Shown piece after piece: positions 15,826 to 24,871 of a DNA stretch of 64,000 nt. The DNA is from Chryseobacterium geocarposphaerae (GTDB lineage Bacteria; Bacteroidota; Bacteroidia; Flavobacteriales; Weeksellaceae). The position numbers were made by a program, and so were the translations under genes. Position 1 is the first letter of the stretch, and every line of letters begins with the position of its first letter. The stretch is taken from positions 310,001 to 374,000 of the forward strand of contig NZ_PGFD01000002.1 of the NCBI RefSeq assembly GCF_002797535.1, written 5' to 3'. Under the pieces are notes generated by a model, which searched no databases, had not been told where the DNA came from, and saw only the letters and a program-made list of their open reading frames with translations.

Positions 15826-18564
15826 TTAGAATCTTAAATAAACGTTAGTAAAGAAAGTGATTCCTTTGTCATACCAAAGTTTTGGACTAAAATAAGGTCT
15901 TGCTCTTTGAGAATCTGCAAGTGCATCATCAAAGTTTACATTTCTACCTTGTTCAAAACCACCGGTTACATAATTTCTGTTGTTTAGAATATTATTTACA
16001 GAAATACTAATTCCCATTCTATATTTTCCGAAAACGAAAGATTTTCCGGCATTCGCATTTAACATAAACTGATCGTCAAACTTCTGTTGAGCCGTCAGTT
16101 GCTTTACAAGTTCTGGAGTAGCCGCTTCAATAGGATTCCCTCCTGCATCTGTGTAGAAATAAGGCGTTTTATTCAATGCAGAAATATCAACATACTGATC
16201 CATCAGATAATTGGCGGAAGCTCCAACCCACCAATATTTTGGAGAGTTATATTTTAATCCGAAAGAGAATGCTTTTTGAGGAGTCCCGGCAACTTTATAA
16301 TTTTTAACCTGTGCTTTTCCTCTCCAAAAATCTTCACCTCTAAAACGATTAATATCATCAAACGTAGAAACATCAGCATCGCTTGTGTATTTGTACTCTC
16401 CAACACTTGCAGCTCCAATTGCATTTAAGGTAGGAAGTATTTTTACATCAAAACCAAGCTCTGCTCCTATGTACCTTTTGTTTACGTTACTCATCGCTTC
16501 GTTTACCAAAGTACTCAAAGCAGTTCCAGAACCACTTTGTACATCGGCATAGTATCTAGAGATTTCTGTAGCATTGCTGATTGTTGTATAGAATCCTGAA
16601 AGTCTTAATTTTAAGATCTGACCTCTCATGATATAACTCAAATCATTTGAATTAATGACTTGGTTTCTAACTCCTGGAGTTAAGAAATCTACAGTTCTCG
16701 GGTTAATATAGATTTCATTAAATGTTGGTGCTAAACTGAAAAACGCTCCATCGTAAACAATAAAGTTTTTTCCATTGATTTTATAAGTGATTTTTGCTTT
16801 AATCCCTGCATCCAAAGCATCATAAACCGCACTTTTTCCTTTAGAGTTATTCTGGAATCTGTAACTTCTGTAGTTTCCTTCTCTGTAAGATTCTGAATAA
16901 GAAGAAAAAATAGATGCCACTACATTCCATTTGTTGAAATCAACCTCTGATGAAACATTCAATGAGTAATGGTTTTTGGTAAGCAGATAAGAATACTGAG
17001 TTCTGTCTCCTTCTTTTGCCTGTATATTCGGATCATCAATATTGTAGCTTACATCTCCGTCAAAAGCATTTTGATTGTAAGCAAAGTTTGCACCTAGCAA
17101 ATCTTTTACTCTTCTGAAGTTATCAGACCTTAGATTCTGATAATTGAAGTTGATATTTAATTTCCAGTTATCTTTTAATCTTGTATCAAAGTGAGAAGCA
17201 AAGTTGAATGTTTGGTCTTTGTTAACGTCTTCTACGACTGAATAAACCGCTCCTCTATCTGATCCATCCGGATTTTTAAGATTAAGACGGTTGGCGCTAT
17301 ACAAATCATTCCAATTGATCTGAGACTGAGCTCTAAACTCATCCTCTGTTAAAAGACCATATCCAGGAAGTTTTCTATAATAAGTCGGATTCGGATCCGC
17401 AGCATGGAACCAGTCTAGTCTGCTTCTTGCATCGCTTCCGAACTGATAAGAAACAGTATTGATCCAGTTAGAGTTTTTACCGATTTTTAAATAATCAGTC
17501 AGCATAAAGACCGGTTCAAATACGTGTCTGATTCTTGAGTTTCTCTTCTCTCCATCTTGCCATCCCCAGTATGAATTATAGTTTTTTCCCATAATATCAT
17601 ATACTTCTTGGGTATTCGGAGAGTTAGAAGCTCTGTAAGTTGGAGAGCCAAAACCAGTTAAGTTGATGGAATGTCTATCACTGAACTGTTTCTCAATTGA
17701 TCCAAAGTATGCATAAGCATCTTGGTATACACCGTCTATAATAGCTCTGTCTCCCCATCTTCTGCTTCCAGAGAAAGTAAATGCCCAACCTTTTTTAGAT
17801 AAACCTGAAGAATAAGTTGCCAAAGCTCTGTTCAAATAACTTCTATTAGTAAATGAATAGGCTAATGAGGTTTGTTTTCTGTAGCTGGAAGCTCTTGTAT
17901 TATAGTAAACAACACCTCCCAGGTTACCAAAAGTATATTCTGAAGGGGTAATATTATCTACGTTCTCGTATGGATATCTTGTTACATCATTTAAACCACC
18001 CCAATTACTGAAATCAATTCTTCCGTCGTCATTTTTAGACATAGGAATTCCATTGAAAAACACATCCTCAAATCTGTTGTCTACACCTCTTGGTCTAAAC
18101 CAGTATGCTCCTAATTCAAAAGCAGATACATTCTGAAATGCATCTCTCCCCGAACTTAAAAGACCTACTGTAGGTTGCATTGCAGAACCTCCGTCTTCAG
18201 TATCACTTGCAGAATCATCAACAACAACCACACCAGCATCTGATGAACCTACATTGTTACTAAGTGTTATAACACCTAGATTCTTTCTTTTCTCATCGGC
18301 AGTTACATCAAACTCTATAATTTTAGATTCAAAATTTGGTTTCGTAACCGTAATAAGATAATGACCCGGCTTTAGATCTACAAATTGGAAATATCCAATT
18401 TTATCCGCAGTTACATCATTTACGGACTGTGCAAGATCCACTTCTGCTCTCTCCAAAGGTTTACCTTCCTGATCCTTAACGTACGCAAAAACAGTAGTTT
18501 GTGCAAAGTAATAAGACGCAGGCAATAAAGTAAACAAAGAGATTAGGGATAGTTTTTTTATCAT
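15826..18564 (-). CDS. TonB-dependent receptor with N-terminal carboxypeptidase-like domain
   Basis: This 912-residue outer-membrane receptor has a signal peptide (to YYFAQ, residue 21). A carboxypeptidase regulatory-like beta sandwich follows at about 25-100 (VFAYVKDQEGKPLERAEVDL, GYFQFVDLKPGHYLITV). The plug has GAYWFRPRGVDNRFEDVFFN and GNLGGVVYYNTRAS, and the barrel ends in FTNVYLRF. An acidic Ser/Asp linker (about 112-128) joins the first domain to the plug. Its lipoprotein partner starts nine bases downstream. By analogy with receptor-lipoprotein pairs this should import a ligand captured at the surface. The nearby secreted nuclease hints at nucleotides or phosphate; direct evidence is lacking. 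Confidence 0.88.
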   Translation of the reverse strand: MIKKLSLISLFTLLPASYYFAQTTVFAYVKDQEGKPLERAEVDLAQSVNDVTADKIGYFQFVDLKPGHYLITVTKPNFESKIIEFDVTADEKRKNLGVITLSNNVGSSDAGVVVVDDSASDTEDGGSAMQPTVGLLSSGRDAFQNVSAFELGAYWFRPRGVDNRFEDVFFNGIPMSKNDDGRIDFSNWGGLNDVTRYPYENVDNITPSEYTFGNLGGVVYYNTRASSYRKQTSLAYSFTNRSYLNRALATYSSGLSKKGWAFTFSGSRRWGDRAIIDGVYQDAYAYFGSIEKQFSDRHSINLTGFGSPTYRASNSPNTQEVYDIMGKNYNSYWGWQDGEKRNSRIRHVFEPVFMLTDYLKIGKNSNWINTVSYQFGSDARSRLDWFHAADPNPTYYRKLPGYGLLTEDEFRAQSQINWNDLYSANRLNLKNPDGSDRGAVYSVVEDVNKDQTFNFASHFDTRLKDNWKLNINFNYQNLRSDNFRRVKDLLGANFAYNQNAFDGDVSYNIDDPNIQAKEGDRTQYSYLLTKNHYSLNVSSEVDFNKWNVVASIFSSYSESYREGNYRSYRFQNNSKGKSAVYDALDAGIKAKITYKINGKNFIVYDGAFFSLAPTFNEIYINPRTVDFLTPGVRNQVINSNDLSYIMRGQILKLRLSGFYTTISNATEISRYYADVQSGSGTALSTLVNEAMSNVNKRYIGAELGFDVKILPTLNAIGAASVGEYKYTSDADVSTFDDINRFRGEDFWRGKAQVKNYKVAGTPQKAFSFGLKYNSPKYWWVGASANYLMDQYVDISALNKTPYFYTDAGGNPIEAATPELVKQLTAQQKFDDQFMLNANAGKSFVFGKYRMGISISVNNILNNRNYVTGGFEQGRNVNFDDALADSQRARPYFSPKLWYDKGITFFTNVYLRF

Positions 18565-18764
18565 ATATAAACTTTTTTAACTCCTTCTTTAATTAAGGGG
18601 CAACAAATTTAGAACTATTTTCATTAACTCAAACATTTTTAATAATTTATTCTATTAATTTTTCTTAACCTATGATTATTATCCTAAAAATATCACCTTT
18701 TTACAATTAATTACAAAAAAATATTTATTAATTTTTTTTAATCTTTTTTCTTATATAAAATTAG

Positions 18765-18777
18765 TACTTTTACCCCC
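18765..18777 (+). promoter_or_regulatory. TACTTTTACCCCC motif, candidate -7 element
   Basis: The element TACTTTTACCCCC ends 25 bases before the nuclease ATG. The same 13-mer followed by T occurs 23 bases before birA (34346-34358). It resembles the -7 box with G replaced by A plus a C run at the likely start of transcription. Confidence 0.35.
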
Positions 18778-18802
18778 TCATTTTTTTAAAAATACTAAGA
18801 AT

Positions 18803-20002
18803 ATGAAAAAATATTTAATCCTTATTGCCATTTTTTGTTTCGGATTTACGTTTTCTCAGCAGAAACAAGTAAAAAGAGCCGCTATTGGATTTTTGAATGT
18901 TGAAAACCTTTGGGACACCATCCCTTCTGCTGATTATATCAACGGAACTCTAGCTGTTTCTAATCCTGCATTTCACAGAAGTGTTCCATTAGATTCGTTA
19001 AAGTTTTTAGAAACTACTGAAGATTATAAGGGAGAATGGAGTGATGATCTTCTAATTGGTAAAAAAGTAATCCGTAAGCAAATCTTAGCAGACGATTTTA
19101 CAGCCAACAGTCCTAAAAGATGGGGAACAAAGTTTTATAATCAGAAGTTAGCAAATGAAGCGAAAGTCATCTCGGAATTAGGAAGACAGTATACCAATGA
19201 CAACCCTGCAATCTGTGGACTTATTGAAGTAGAAAACAGACAAGTAGTTGAAGATTTGATAAAACAACCTGCTTTAGCCAGAAGCAATTATGGTATTGTG
19301 CACTTTAATTCTTATGATGCCAGAGGGATTGATGTGGCTATTATTTATCAGAAAGGAAGATTTTCTGTACAGAATTCGTATAAAAAAGAAATCAAAATTT
19401 TTGATGAAGATGGAAAAAGAGAATACACCCGTGATATTGTAGTGGCTATAGGATTATTGGATGGTGAAAAAGTCGGGATCTTTATGAATCACTGGCCATC
19501 CAGAAGAGGAGGAGAGGCTATTTCCCAAGCTAAAAGAAATGCCGCTGCAACTACTTTAAAAAATGAAATGGATAAAGTAACAGCCGAAAATCCGGGCATC
19601 AAATTATTCTCAATGGGAGATTACAATGACGATCCGGTAAGTCCAAGTTTGAAAAAATATTTAAATGCAGTAGGAGATCCAAGTGAGCTTTCAGATAAAT
19701 ATCCTTACTATAATTTAATGTACAAATTATATAAAGCCGGAGTCGCTTCTCTAGCTTACAGAGATGCTCCTAACTTATTTGATCAGATTATTATTTCTAA
19801 GAATTTGTATTCAACAGAAAAAATAACCCCTACTTATTCTATTTATAAAGCAGAAATTTATGCTCCGTCTTATTTAGTTAATAAGGAAGGACAGTGGAAA
19901 GGCTATCCTTTACGTTCTTGGGACGGAGACAGATTTACCGGAGGATACAGCGACCACTTCCCAGCGGTCTCAATAGTTCAGAAAGAATATATAAAAAAAT
20001 AA
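18803..20002 (+). CDS. Secreted endonuclease/exonuclease/phosphatase-family protein
   Basis: This 399-residue protein has a signal peptide (MKKYLILIAIFCFGFTFSQ) and the EEP/DNase I fold. Its blocks are AIGFLNVENLWDT, ICGLIEVENRQVVEDL (catalytic Glu), DARGIDVAIIYQ, MNHWPSRRGGEAISQAKR (His), FSMGDYNDDPVSPS (Asp-x-Asn) and GYSDHFPAVSIV (Asp-His). It would hydrolyse phosphodiester bonds, probably in extracellular DNA or another phosphodiester, outside the inner membrane. It is divergent from the DUF5689/TonB receptor operon across a 238-base AT-rich region, which suggests a shared nutrient-scavenging role. A hairpin terminator follows. Confidence 0.88.
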   Translation: MKKYLILIAIFCFGFTFSQQKQVKRAAIGFLNVENLWDTIPSADYINGTLAVSNPAFHRSVPLDSLKFLETTEDYKGEWSDDLLIGKKVIRKQILADDFTANSPKRWGTKFYNQKLANEAKVISELGRQYTNDNPAICGLIEVENRQVVEDLIKQPALARSNYGIVHFNSYDARGIDVAIIYQKGRFSVQNSYKKEIKIFDEDGKREYTRDIVVAIGLLDGEKVGIFMNHWPSRRGGEAISQAKRNAAATTLKNEMDKVTAENPGIKLFSMGDYNDDPVSPSLKKYLNAVGDPSELSDKYPYYNLMYKLYKAGVASLAYRDAPNLFDQIIISKNLYSTEKITPTYSIYKAEIYAPSYLVNKEGQWKGYPLRSWDGDRFTGGYSDHFPAVSIVQKEYIKK

Positions 20003-20011
20003 ATTCAAGAT

Positions 20012-20037
20012 AAGCACTCATTTTGAGTGCTTTTTTT
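20012..20037 (+). terminator. Rho-independent terminator after the nuclease gene
   Basis: The stem AAGCACTCA / TGAGTGCTT with a TTT-rich loop and a T run lies 10 bases past the stop codon. Confidence 0.85.
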
Positions 20038-20053
20038 ATGTAAATTTATATAT

Positions 20054-20473
20054 ATGAAAAATATAATTTTACTTATAATTATTTCACTTTTACCCTTCAG
20101 TTGTATAGCGCAAACTGAAACTAGAAATAATAAAGAAAAATCCGAGATGAAACCTTCAAAAAATGAAGATGGAGAATGGGATCTAACTGTATTAGACACT
20201 CAATTTGACTATTTTTTAAATGCGGTTGCGAAACCGATAAGCCAATATTCAGAATCTTATTTGAAAACAAAAAATACTTTTTTAGTTAACGAATGGAATT
20301 CCTATTACTATTCAGGAAAATACAGAAATATTATCGAATCGTCTATTGATTATGATCCGAAAGAAAATTACGGAATTAAATTTGAATACAAACTCTACCA
20401 GGTTTTTGCTTATGTCAGCTGGAAATATAAACTTCGGATGAACGGACTTTCCGGAGCCGATGTTATTAGATAG
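20054..20473 (+). CDS. DUF6146-type exported protein
   Basis: This protein of about 139 residues begins MKNIILLIIISLLPFSCIAQ, a signal peptide with a possible lipobox (PFSC). The conserved part includes VLDTQFDYFLNAVAKPISQ and a C-terminal region, YDPKENYGIKFEYKLYQVF, typical of the flavobacterial DUF6146 family. The function is unknown and the location probably periplasmic. ATG 20054 was chosen over an earlier in-frame GTG because it starts the signal sequence directly. It lies between two strong terminators and so forms its own transcription unit. Confidence 0.75.
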   Translation: MKNIILLIIISLLPFSCIAQTETRNNKEKSEMKPSKNEDGEWDLTVLDTQFDYFLNAVAKPISQYSESYLKTKNTFLVNEWNSYYYSGKYRNIIESSIDYDPKENYGIKFEYKLYQVFAYVSWKYKLRMNGLSGADVIR

Positions 20474-20510
20474 CAAAAAAGGTTCAGAATAATTCTGAAC
20501 CTTTTTTGCT
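20472..20510. terminator. Bidirectional terminator between DUF6146 gene and sod
   Basis: A perfect stem of AGCAAAAAAGGTTCAGAAT with its complement, around loop A, spans the space between two convergent genes. A and T tracts on both sides suit termination on either strand. Confidence 0.9.
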
Positions 20511-20524
20511 ATAATAATAAGCAA

Positions 20525-21121
20525 TTATTTGTTGAATAACTCCTCAACCTTATCCCAGTTTACTACAGAGAAAAATGCTGCTACATAGTCAGGTCTCCTG
20601 TTTTGGTAGTTTAAGTAGTAAGCATGTTCCCAAACGTCAAGTCCTAAAACTGGAGTTCCTTTTACGTCTGCAACAGGCATTAAAGGATTATCTTGGTTCG
20701 GAGTTGAAGAAACAGAAACTGAGCCGTCAGAATTTTTTATCAACCAAGCCCATCCTGAACCGAATCTTGTTTTAGCAGCATCAGAAAAGTCAGTTTTGAA
20801 TTTTTCAAAACCTCCGTAAGCTTCTATAGCAGCTTTTACATTGCCTACAGGCTCATTACTTCCACCCGGAGTCAGAATTTCCCAGAATAAAGAGTGGTTG
20901 AAGTGACCTCCACCATTATTTCTTACCGCTGGTTTATCAGTACCTGTTTGGCAGACCTCTTCTATTGTTTTTCCTTCCAGATCAGTACCTTTGATTGCAT
21001 TATTTAAATTGTCGATATATGCTTGGTGGTGCTTTGTATGGTGGATTTCCATAGTTCTTGCATCGATAGTCGGTTCTAATGCATCATAAGCATATCCTAG
21101 TTTTGGTAATTCAAATGACAT
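20525..21121 (-). CDS. Superoxide dismutase (Fe/Mn family)
   Basis: This enzyme dismutates superoxide to oxygen and hydrogen peroxide. The 198-residue protein has the standard two-domain structure and all metal ligands: His in [16 protein letters not shown], His in [12 protein letters not shown], and Asp and His in [20 protein letters not shown]. The GSGWAWLI segment is present. Whether Fe or Mn is used cannot be settled from sequence by eye. There is no signal peptide, so it is cytosolic. The start at 21121 ([17 protein letters not shown]) fits the family; an upstream in-frame extension would overlap the promoter at 21148-21179. Confidence 0.95.
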   Translation of the reverse strand: MSFELPKLGYAYDALEPTIDARTMEIHHTKHHQAYIDNLNNAIKGTDLEGKTIEEVCQTGTDKPAVRNNGGGHFNHSLFWEILTPGGSNEPVGNVKAAIEAYGGFEKFKTDFSDAAKTRFGSGWAWLIKNSDGSVSVSSTPNQDNPLMPVADVKGTPVLGLDVWEHAYYLNYQNRRPDYVAAFFSVVNWDKVEELFNK

Positions 21122-21147
21122 AATTTTATTTTTTAATGTTATTAACC

Positions 21148-21179
21148 CAAATTTAGCCATAATTTAACCTATATTCAAA
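21148..21179 (-). promoter_or_regulatory. Promoter of the superoxide dismutase gene
   Basis: On the minus strand TTTG (21179-21176) and TAAATTTG (21155-21148) are separated by 20 bases, close to the Bacteroidetes -33/-7 consensus. The box ends 26 bases before the start codon. Confidence 0.65.
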
Positions 21180-21272
21180 AAATGAAGATTACTTTAATAA
21201 ATCTTTAACATTGATATATTGATTTAGAACGAATTAATTTTAAATAAATATTTACTGTCACAAAAACATCTT

Positions 21273-21280
21273 TAAATTTG
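21273..21280 (+). promoter_or_regulatory. -7 box five bases before a start codon
   Basis: TAAATTTG is followed by TGATC and the ATG at 21286. If transcription starts at the usual distance from the box, the message has essentially no leader. Confidence 0.5.
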
Positions 21281-21285
21281 TGATC

Positions 21286-22239
21286 ATGAACACCAGAACA
21301 ACTTGTATTCTCACCATACTTTTAATAAGCAGTTGCAAAATTTTGCAAGCACAATCCAAACCTGCAGATAGCATAATCCTGCCTCCTCTGCATTACACCA
21401 ACACCTTTTATCAATTGAAAGAGGATGTGGAAAATTTTCAGTCAATCTCAATAGATATAGAAGTGAAAAATTATATCCCTAAAAATTATTATTTCTACAT
21501 TGCGCCCTTGAATCTTGAATTCAACGAAATCCCTATCTATTCAGGTCTACAAACCAAAGGAGACGGGATTGATTTTAAAACTAATCAACAGGAAAACTCC
21601 ATTCCATTTAACGGTATCTTTTCCAGATGGAATGAAAGAAATAAAAACGCTTTAAAAACTACTGGATATTATATAAGTTCTGACACAGAAGGAGATTTCA
21701 TCAGTGTAAGGAACCCCATTGGATGGAATAAAGGAAATTATAGAATAACGATCAAAAAAGATGGCTACGTACCGGGTACATCTATTCAAAATGTTGATAT
21801 TGATAAAACCTATTTCAGCTGGGGAAAGTACGAGCATACCTGGCTAACAATGACTGTTGAAGATTTGAAATCTCATACCATAACAACCATAGGGTCTCTC
21901 GCATTTCCGGGAAAGAAAATAAGGATGAATAAAAATATACTATCATTTTTAGAGCAGTACAGATATACCATTGATTTCGCTGAAAAACCAAGATTCAAAG
22001 AAGATTCAGACTATCTTTATTATAAAGATATTCCTTATATTAAAATAATTCAAAAAAATATACTGATCAACGGAAACCCTGTTACTTTTGAAAAGGTAAA
22101 AACACTTCATAATAATACTGTGCATTCTGAACAGGAAACTATAAAGAAAACATTTCCTATACTTTCAACAGATCAGTTTACTGCAAAAAACAATGAACTA
22201 ATTCTCGAAACAGGAATTTTAAATCCGAATAAAAAATAA
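21286..22239 (+). CDS. Exported protein of unknown function (DUF3472-like pattern)
   Basis: The protein of about 317 residues has a signal sequence with a lipobox-like LISSC (MNTRTTCILTILLISSC), so it is exported and possibly lipidated. The central region YIAPLNLEFNEIPIYSGLQT ... GIFSRWNERN and a Gly/Trp-rich stretch around GWNKGNYRITIKKDGY recall the order of motifs in DUF3472-type proteins, but I am not certain. The C-terminal third is Lys-rich and unremarkable. It forms a single-gene unit with its own -7 box and a terminator shared with rho. No function can be assigned. Confidence 0.65.
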   Translation: MNTRTTCILTILLISSCKILQAQSKPADSIILPPLHYTNTFYQLKEDVENFQSISIDIEVKNYIPKNYYFYIAPLNLEFNEIPIYSGLQTKGDGIDFKTNQQENSIPFNGIFSRWNERNKNALKTTGYYISSDTEGDFISVRNPIGWNKGNYRITIKKDGYVPGTSIQNVDIDKTYFSWGKYEHTWLTMTVEDLKSHTITTIGSLAFPGKKIRMNKNILSFLEQYRYTIDFAEKPRFKEDSDYLYYKDIPYIKIIQKNILINGNPVTFEKVKTLHNNTVHSEQETIKKTFPILSTDQFTAKNNELILETGILNPNKK

Positions 22240-22272
22240 AAAAGCACAAACCTTCTAAGGTTTGTGCTTTTT
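22237..22272. terminator. Bidirectional terminator between the exported-protein gene and rho
   Basis: The stem AAAAGCACAAACCTT / AAGGTTTGTGCTTTT with loop CT separates two convergent genes, with A and T tracts on both sides. Confidence 0.88.
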
Positions 22273-22292
22273 CTTAACAATATTAAATTAAT

Positions 22293-24107
22293 TTACTTAT
22301 TCATAGACATTAGGAATTCCTCATTGTTCAGAGTTCCTTTGATATTTTTATCCACAAATTCCATAGCCTCTATAGGATTCATTTCAGAAAGATATTTTCT
22401 TAAAATCCACATTCTCTGAGAAGTTACTTCATCCAAAAGAAGGTCATCTCTACGGGTACTGGATGCTACTAAATCTATGGCAGGATAAATTCTTCTGTTT
22501 GCAATTTTTCTGTCTAGCTGAAGTTCCATGTTACCCGTTCCTTTGAATTCTTCAAAGATTACTTCATCCATTTTAGAACCTGTATCAATAAGTGCTGTTG
22601 CGATAATTGTTAAAGATCCGCCTCCTTCAATCTTTCTTGCAGCCCCAAAGAATCTTTTCGGCTTATGAAGAGCGTTGGCATCAACCCCTCCTGATAATAC
22701 TTTACCTGAAGCAGGTGTAACCGTATTATAAGCTCTTGCCAATCTTGTAATTGAATCTAATAAAATAACTACATCATGACCGCATTCTACCATTCTTTGT
22801 GCCTTAGCAAGAACTAAATTGGCAACTTTTACGTGTTTATCTGCCGCTTCATCAAATGTAGAGGCAATTACTTCTGCATTTACACTTCTTTCCATATCGG
22901 TAACTTCTTCCGGACGTTCGTCAATCAGAAGAACCATCATATATACCTCAGGATGATTAGCCGCAATAGAATTGGCAATATCTTTCAGCAACATTGTTTT
23001 ACCCGTTTTTGGCTGGGCAACAATCATTGCTCTTTGTCCTTTCCCAATTGGAGCAAACAAATCAACAATTCTTGTAGAAATTGTGGATCCGCTTCCTGCC
23101 AGATTAAATTTTTCTTCAGGGAAAAGAGGTGTTAAATATTCAAAAGCAACACGGTCTTTAATAAAAGCAAGATCACGTCCGTTAACTTCAGTAGGCCTTA
23201 ATAAAGAAAAATATTTTTCGCCTTCTTTTGGTAACCTTACAATACCTTTTACAGTATCTCCTGTCTTTAATCCGAAATTTCTGATCTGTGCAGTAGAAAC
23301 ATACACATCATCCGGAGAAGAGATATAACTAAAGTCTGAGGAACGTAAAAAACCATAATTATCCGGTAAGATTTCTAAAACTCCTTCAATACTTACCATT
23401 CCATCAAAGTTGAACTCCTTCTTCGGTTCCTGGTGTTGATGTTCATCATTTCTTTCAGAATGCTGCTGATGTTGCTTATTCTGATTTTGATGTTGATTAT
23501 GGTGTTGTTGATTTTTATGCTGGTTTCCGTTGTTTTGCGGATGATTTTGACCTTTTTGAGGTCTAGCCTGATGTTGAGGAGAAGCCGGCTTTTCGTCTGC
23601 GGAAGCAGTTTCTGGAGATTCTGTATTGTTTGAAACTTCTGTTTTTTCCTGGGGATTTTCAGAGTTGCCTGCATTAGCGGAAGGAACGCGTTTCCTTTTC
23701 TTCTTAGCATTCGCTGCAGGAGCAGATTCATTAGGAGTATCTTCAGTATTAATTTCTATTTTTGGTTCCTCTTTTACTGGTTCCTCTACAGCAATTTCTT
23801 TTTCTTCTGCCTTTTCTTCAATCTGCGGCTTTGCTTCTGCTTTAGGTTTTGGAGCGGCTTTTTTAGGAGCTGCTTTTTTTGCTGGAGCCTTTACTGCTTT
23901 CTCTACAGGAGGTTCCTCAGTAGTCATGCTACTTTCTGTGGCGTTGAAATAATCTTTAGCAACTTTAGGGTTGGAAGCCTGAAAGTCAAGAATCGCAAAG
24001 ATTTTATCATTCTCATTGCTGTTTCTTGCAACTTTAACGCCTAAATCTTTTAAGATTTTAGTCAAGTCCGTTACGGATTTTGACCTTAACGTTTCAATGT
24101 TAAACAT
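22293..24107 (-). CDS. rho: Transcription termination factor Rho with long disordered insert
   Basis: This is the hexameric RNA helicase that terminates transcription. In the 604-residue protein, residues 1-45 form the Rho_N SAP-like domain ([20 protein letters not shown]). Residues 60-235 are a low-complexity insert, first Ala/Lys/Pro/Glu-rich and then His/Gln/Asn-rich. Next comes the cold-shock RNA-binding domain ([20 protein letters not shown]). The ATPase domain has Walker A ([10 protein letters not shown]), Walker B ([16 protein letters not shown]) and the R-loop region [21 protein letters not shown]. coli Rho is about 419 residues and lacks the insert, which is common in Bacteroidetes. 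Its promoter crosses that of the divergent DUF4293 gene. Confidence 0.95.
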   Translation of the reverse strand: MFNIETLRSKSVTDLTKILKDLGVKVARNSNENDKIFAILDFQASNPKVAKDYFNATESSMTTEEPPVEKAVKAPAKKAAPKKAAPKPKAEAKPQIEEKAEEKEIAVEEPVKEEPKIEINTEDTPNESAPAANAKKKRKRVPSANAGNSENPQEKTEVSNNTESPETASADEKPASPQHQARPQKGQNHPQNNGNQHKNQQHHNQHQNQNKQHQQHSERNDEHQHQEPKKEFNFDGMVSIEGVLEILPDNYGFLRSSDFSYISSPDDVYVSTAQIRNFGLKTGDTVKGIVRLPKEGEKYFSLLRPTEVNGRDLAFIKDRVAFEYLTPLFPEEKFNLAGSGSTISTRIVDLFAPIGKGQRAMIVAQPKTGKTMLLKDIANSIAANHPEVYMMVLLIDERPEEVTDMERSVNAEVIASTFDEAADKHVKVANLVLAKAQRMVECGHDVVILLDSITRLARAYNTVTPASGKVLSGGVDANALHKPKRFFGAARKIEGGGSLTIIATALIDTGSKMDEVIFEEFKGTGNMELQLDRKIANRRIYPAIDLVASSTRRDDLLLDEVTSQRMWILRKYLSEMNPIEAMEFVDKNIKGTLNNEEFLMSMNK

Positions 24108-24187
24108 ATTTAATGTAAAAATGTAATTAATTGTGAGTAAGAAAAGTAAGTCCGGTGACTGTTGTTTTCAAGTACATTCGTATAATG

Positions 24188-24218
24188 CAAATCTACACTT
24201 ATTTTTGAATTGTGCAAA
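24188..24218 (-). promoter_or_regulatory. rho promoter (consensus -33/-7)
   Basis: On the minus strand TTTG (24218-24215), exactly 19 bases, then TAGATTTG (24195-24188) match the Bacteroidetes vegetative promoter. The -7 box lies about 80 bases before the rho start, leaving a leader of about 70 bases where autogenous control could act. It interleaves with the opposite promoter. Confidence 0.75.
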
Positions 24219-24234
24219 ATTTATATTATTTTTG
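24204..24234 (+). promoter_or_regulatory. DUF4293 gene promoter (consensus -33/-7)
   Basis: TTTG (24204-24207), exactly 19 bases, then TATTTTTG (24227-24234), 18 bases before ATG 24253. Its -33 element lies inside the spacer of the rho promoter and vice versa. Confidence 0.75.
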
Positions 24235-24252
24235 CCTAGAATTTAATATTCA

Positions 24253-24642
24253 ATGCTACAAAGAATACAGACTATATGGACTTTTTTAGCAGTTTTGGCT
24301 GCTGTGTTTCTGTTCGTTACAGGGCAAGATGTTATCATTTCTGACAGTTTCCCTGTACTTAATATTGCCTGTATTGTACTTGTTTTGGTCGGATTGCTGA
24401 GTGTATTCAGCTTTAAAAATAGAAAAAGACAGATTTTGCTGAATACGATCAGCATCATTATAAACGCTTTGTTGATTGGTATATTGATTTACTGGTTACT
24501 AAAATTATCCGGAGGAGTTCATTTTCCTGAGAAGGGTATTGAGCCAATTTTTCCATTGATCGCGATGATCTGTTTGTTTATTGCAAATATTTACATCAAG
24601 AAAGATGACAGGCTCGTAAAATCTGTAGACAGGCTTCGATAA
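24253..24642 (+). CDS. DUF4293 family membrane protein
   Basis: This 129-residue inner-membrane protein has four hydrophobic segments, near residues 8-24, 34-52, 62-82 and 98-116. The opening MLQRIQTIWTFLAVLAAVFL is the recognised N-terminus of the Bacteroidetes DUF4293 family. Family members commonly sit beside rho, as here, on the opposite strand. The role is unknown. The gene is transcribed from a consensus promoter and closed by a hairpin terminator about 30 bases after the stop codon. Confidence 0.85.
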   Translation: MLQRIQTIWTFLAVLAAVFLFVTGQDVIISDSFPVLNIACIVLVLVGLLSVFSFKNRKRQILLNTISIIINALLIGILIYWLLKLSGGVHFPEKGIEPIFPLIAMICLFIANIYIKKDDRLVKSVDRLR

Positions 24643-24667
24643 CCTTACAACGATTTTTTGAGTGAGA

Positions 24668-24697
24668 ACAGCTTCTTTTTAGGAGCTGTTTTTTTAT
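24668..24697 (+). terminator. Rho-independent terminator after the DUF4293 gene
   Basis: The stem AACAGCTTCT / AGGAGCTGTT (one G-U pair) with loop TTTT is followed by TTTTT. Confidence 0.8.
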
Positions 24698-24704
24698 AGA
24701 TATT

Positions 24705-24811
24705 CCCACAGATTACTCAAATTTCACAGATTATTGTGCCTATTTTTCTTTTAAAAATTTATAATATCATGAGATAAGTATTTGTGAAATCTGTGCAATT
24801 TGTGAGAAAGG
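24705..24811. repeat. Imperfect inverted repeat of CACAGATT type
   Basis: The left arm CCCACAGATTACTCAAATTT CACAGATT pairs with the right arm TTTGTGAAATCTGTGCAATT TGTGAG. A shorter relative sits at 49354-49415. It fills most of the gap between the DUF4293 and M28 peptidase genes. Confidence 0.65.
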
Positions 24812-24871
24812 AAAATTCAGATGCAACATTTTTATTAAACTTGCGACAGATTATTTAGTAAATCTAAAACA

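Noticed and set aside
23626..23952. 108-codon plus-strand reading frame opposite rho
   Set aside because: It is the antisense of the Ala/Lys/Glu-rich insert of rho; its Ser/Phe/Ala-rich composition is a by-product of that low complexity.
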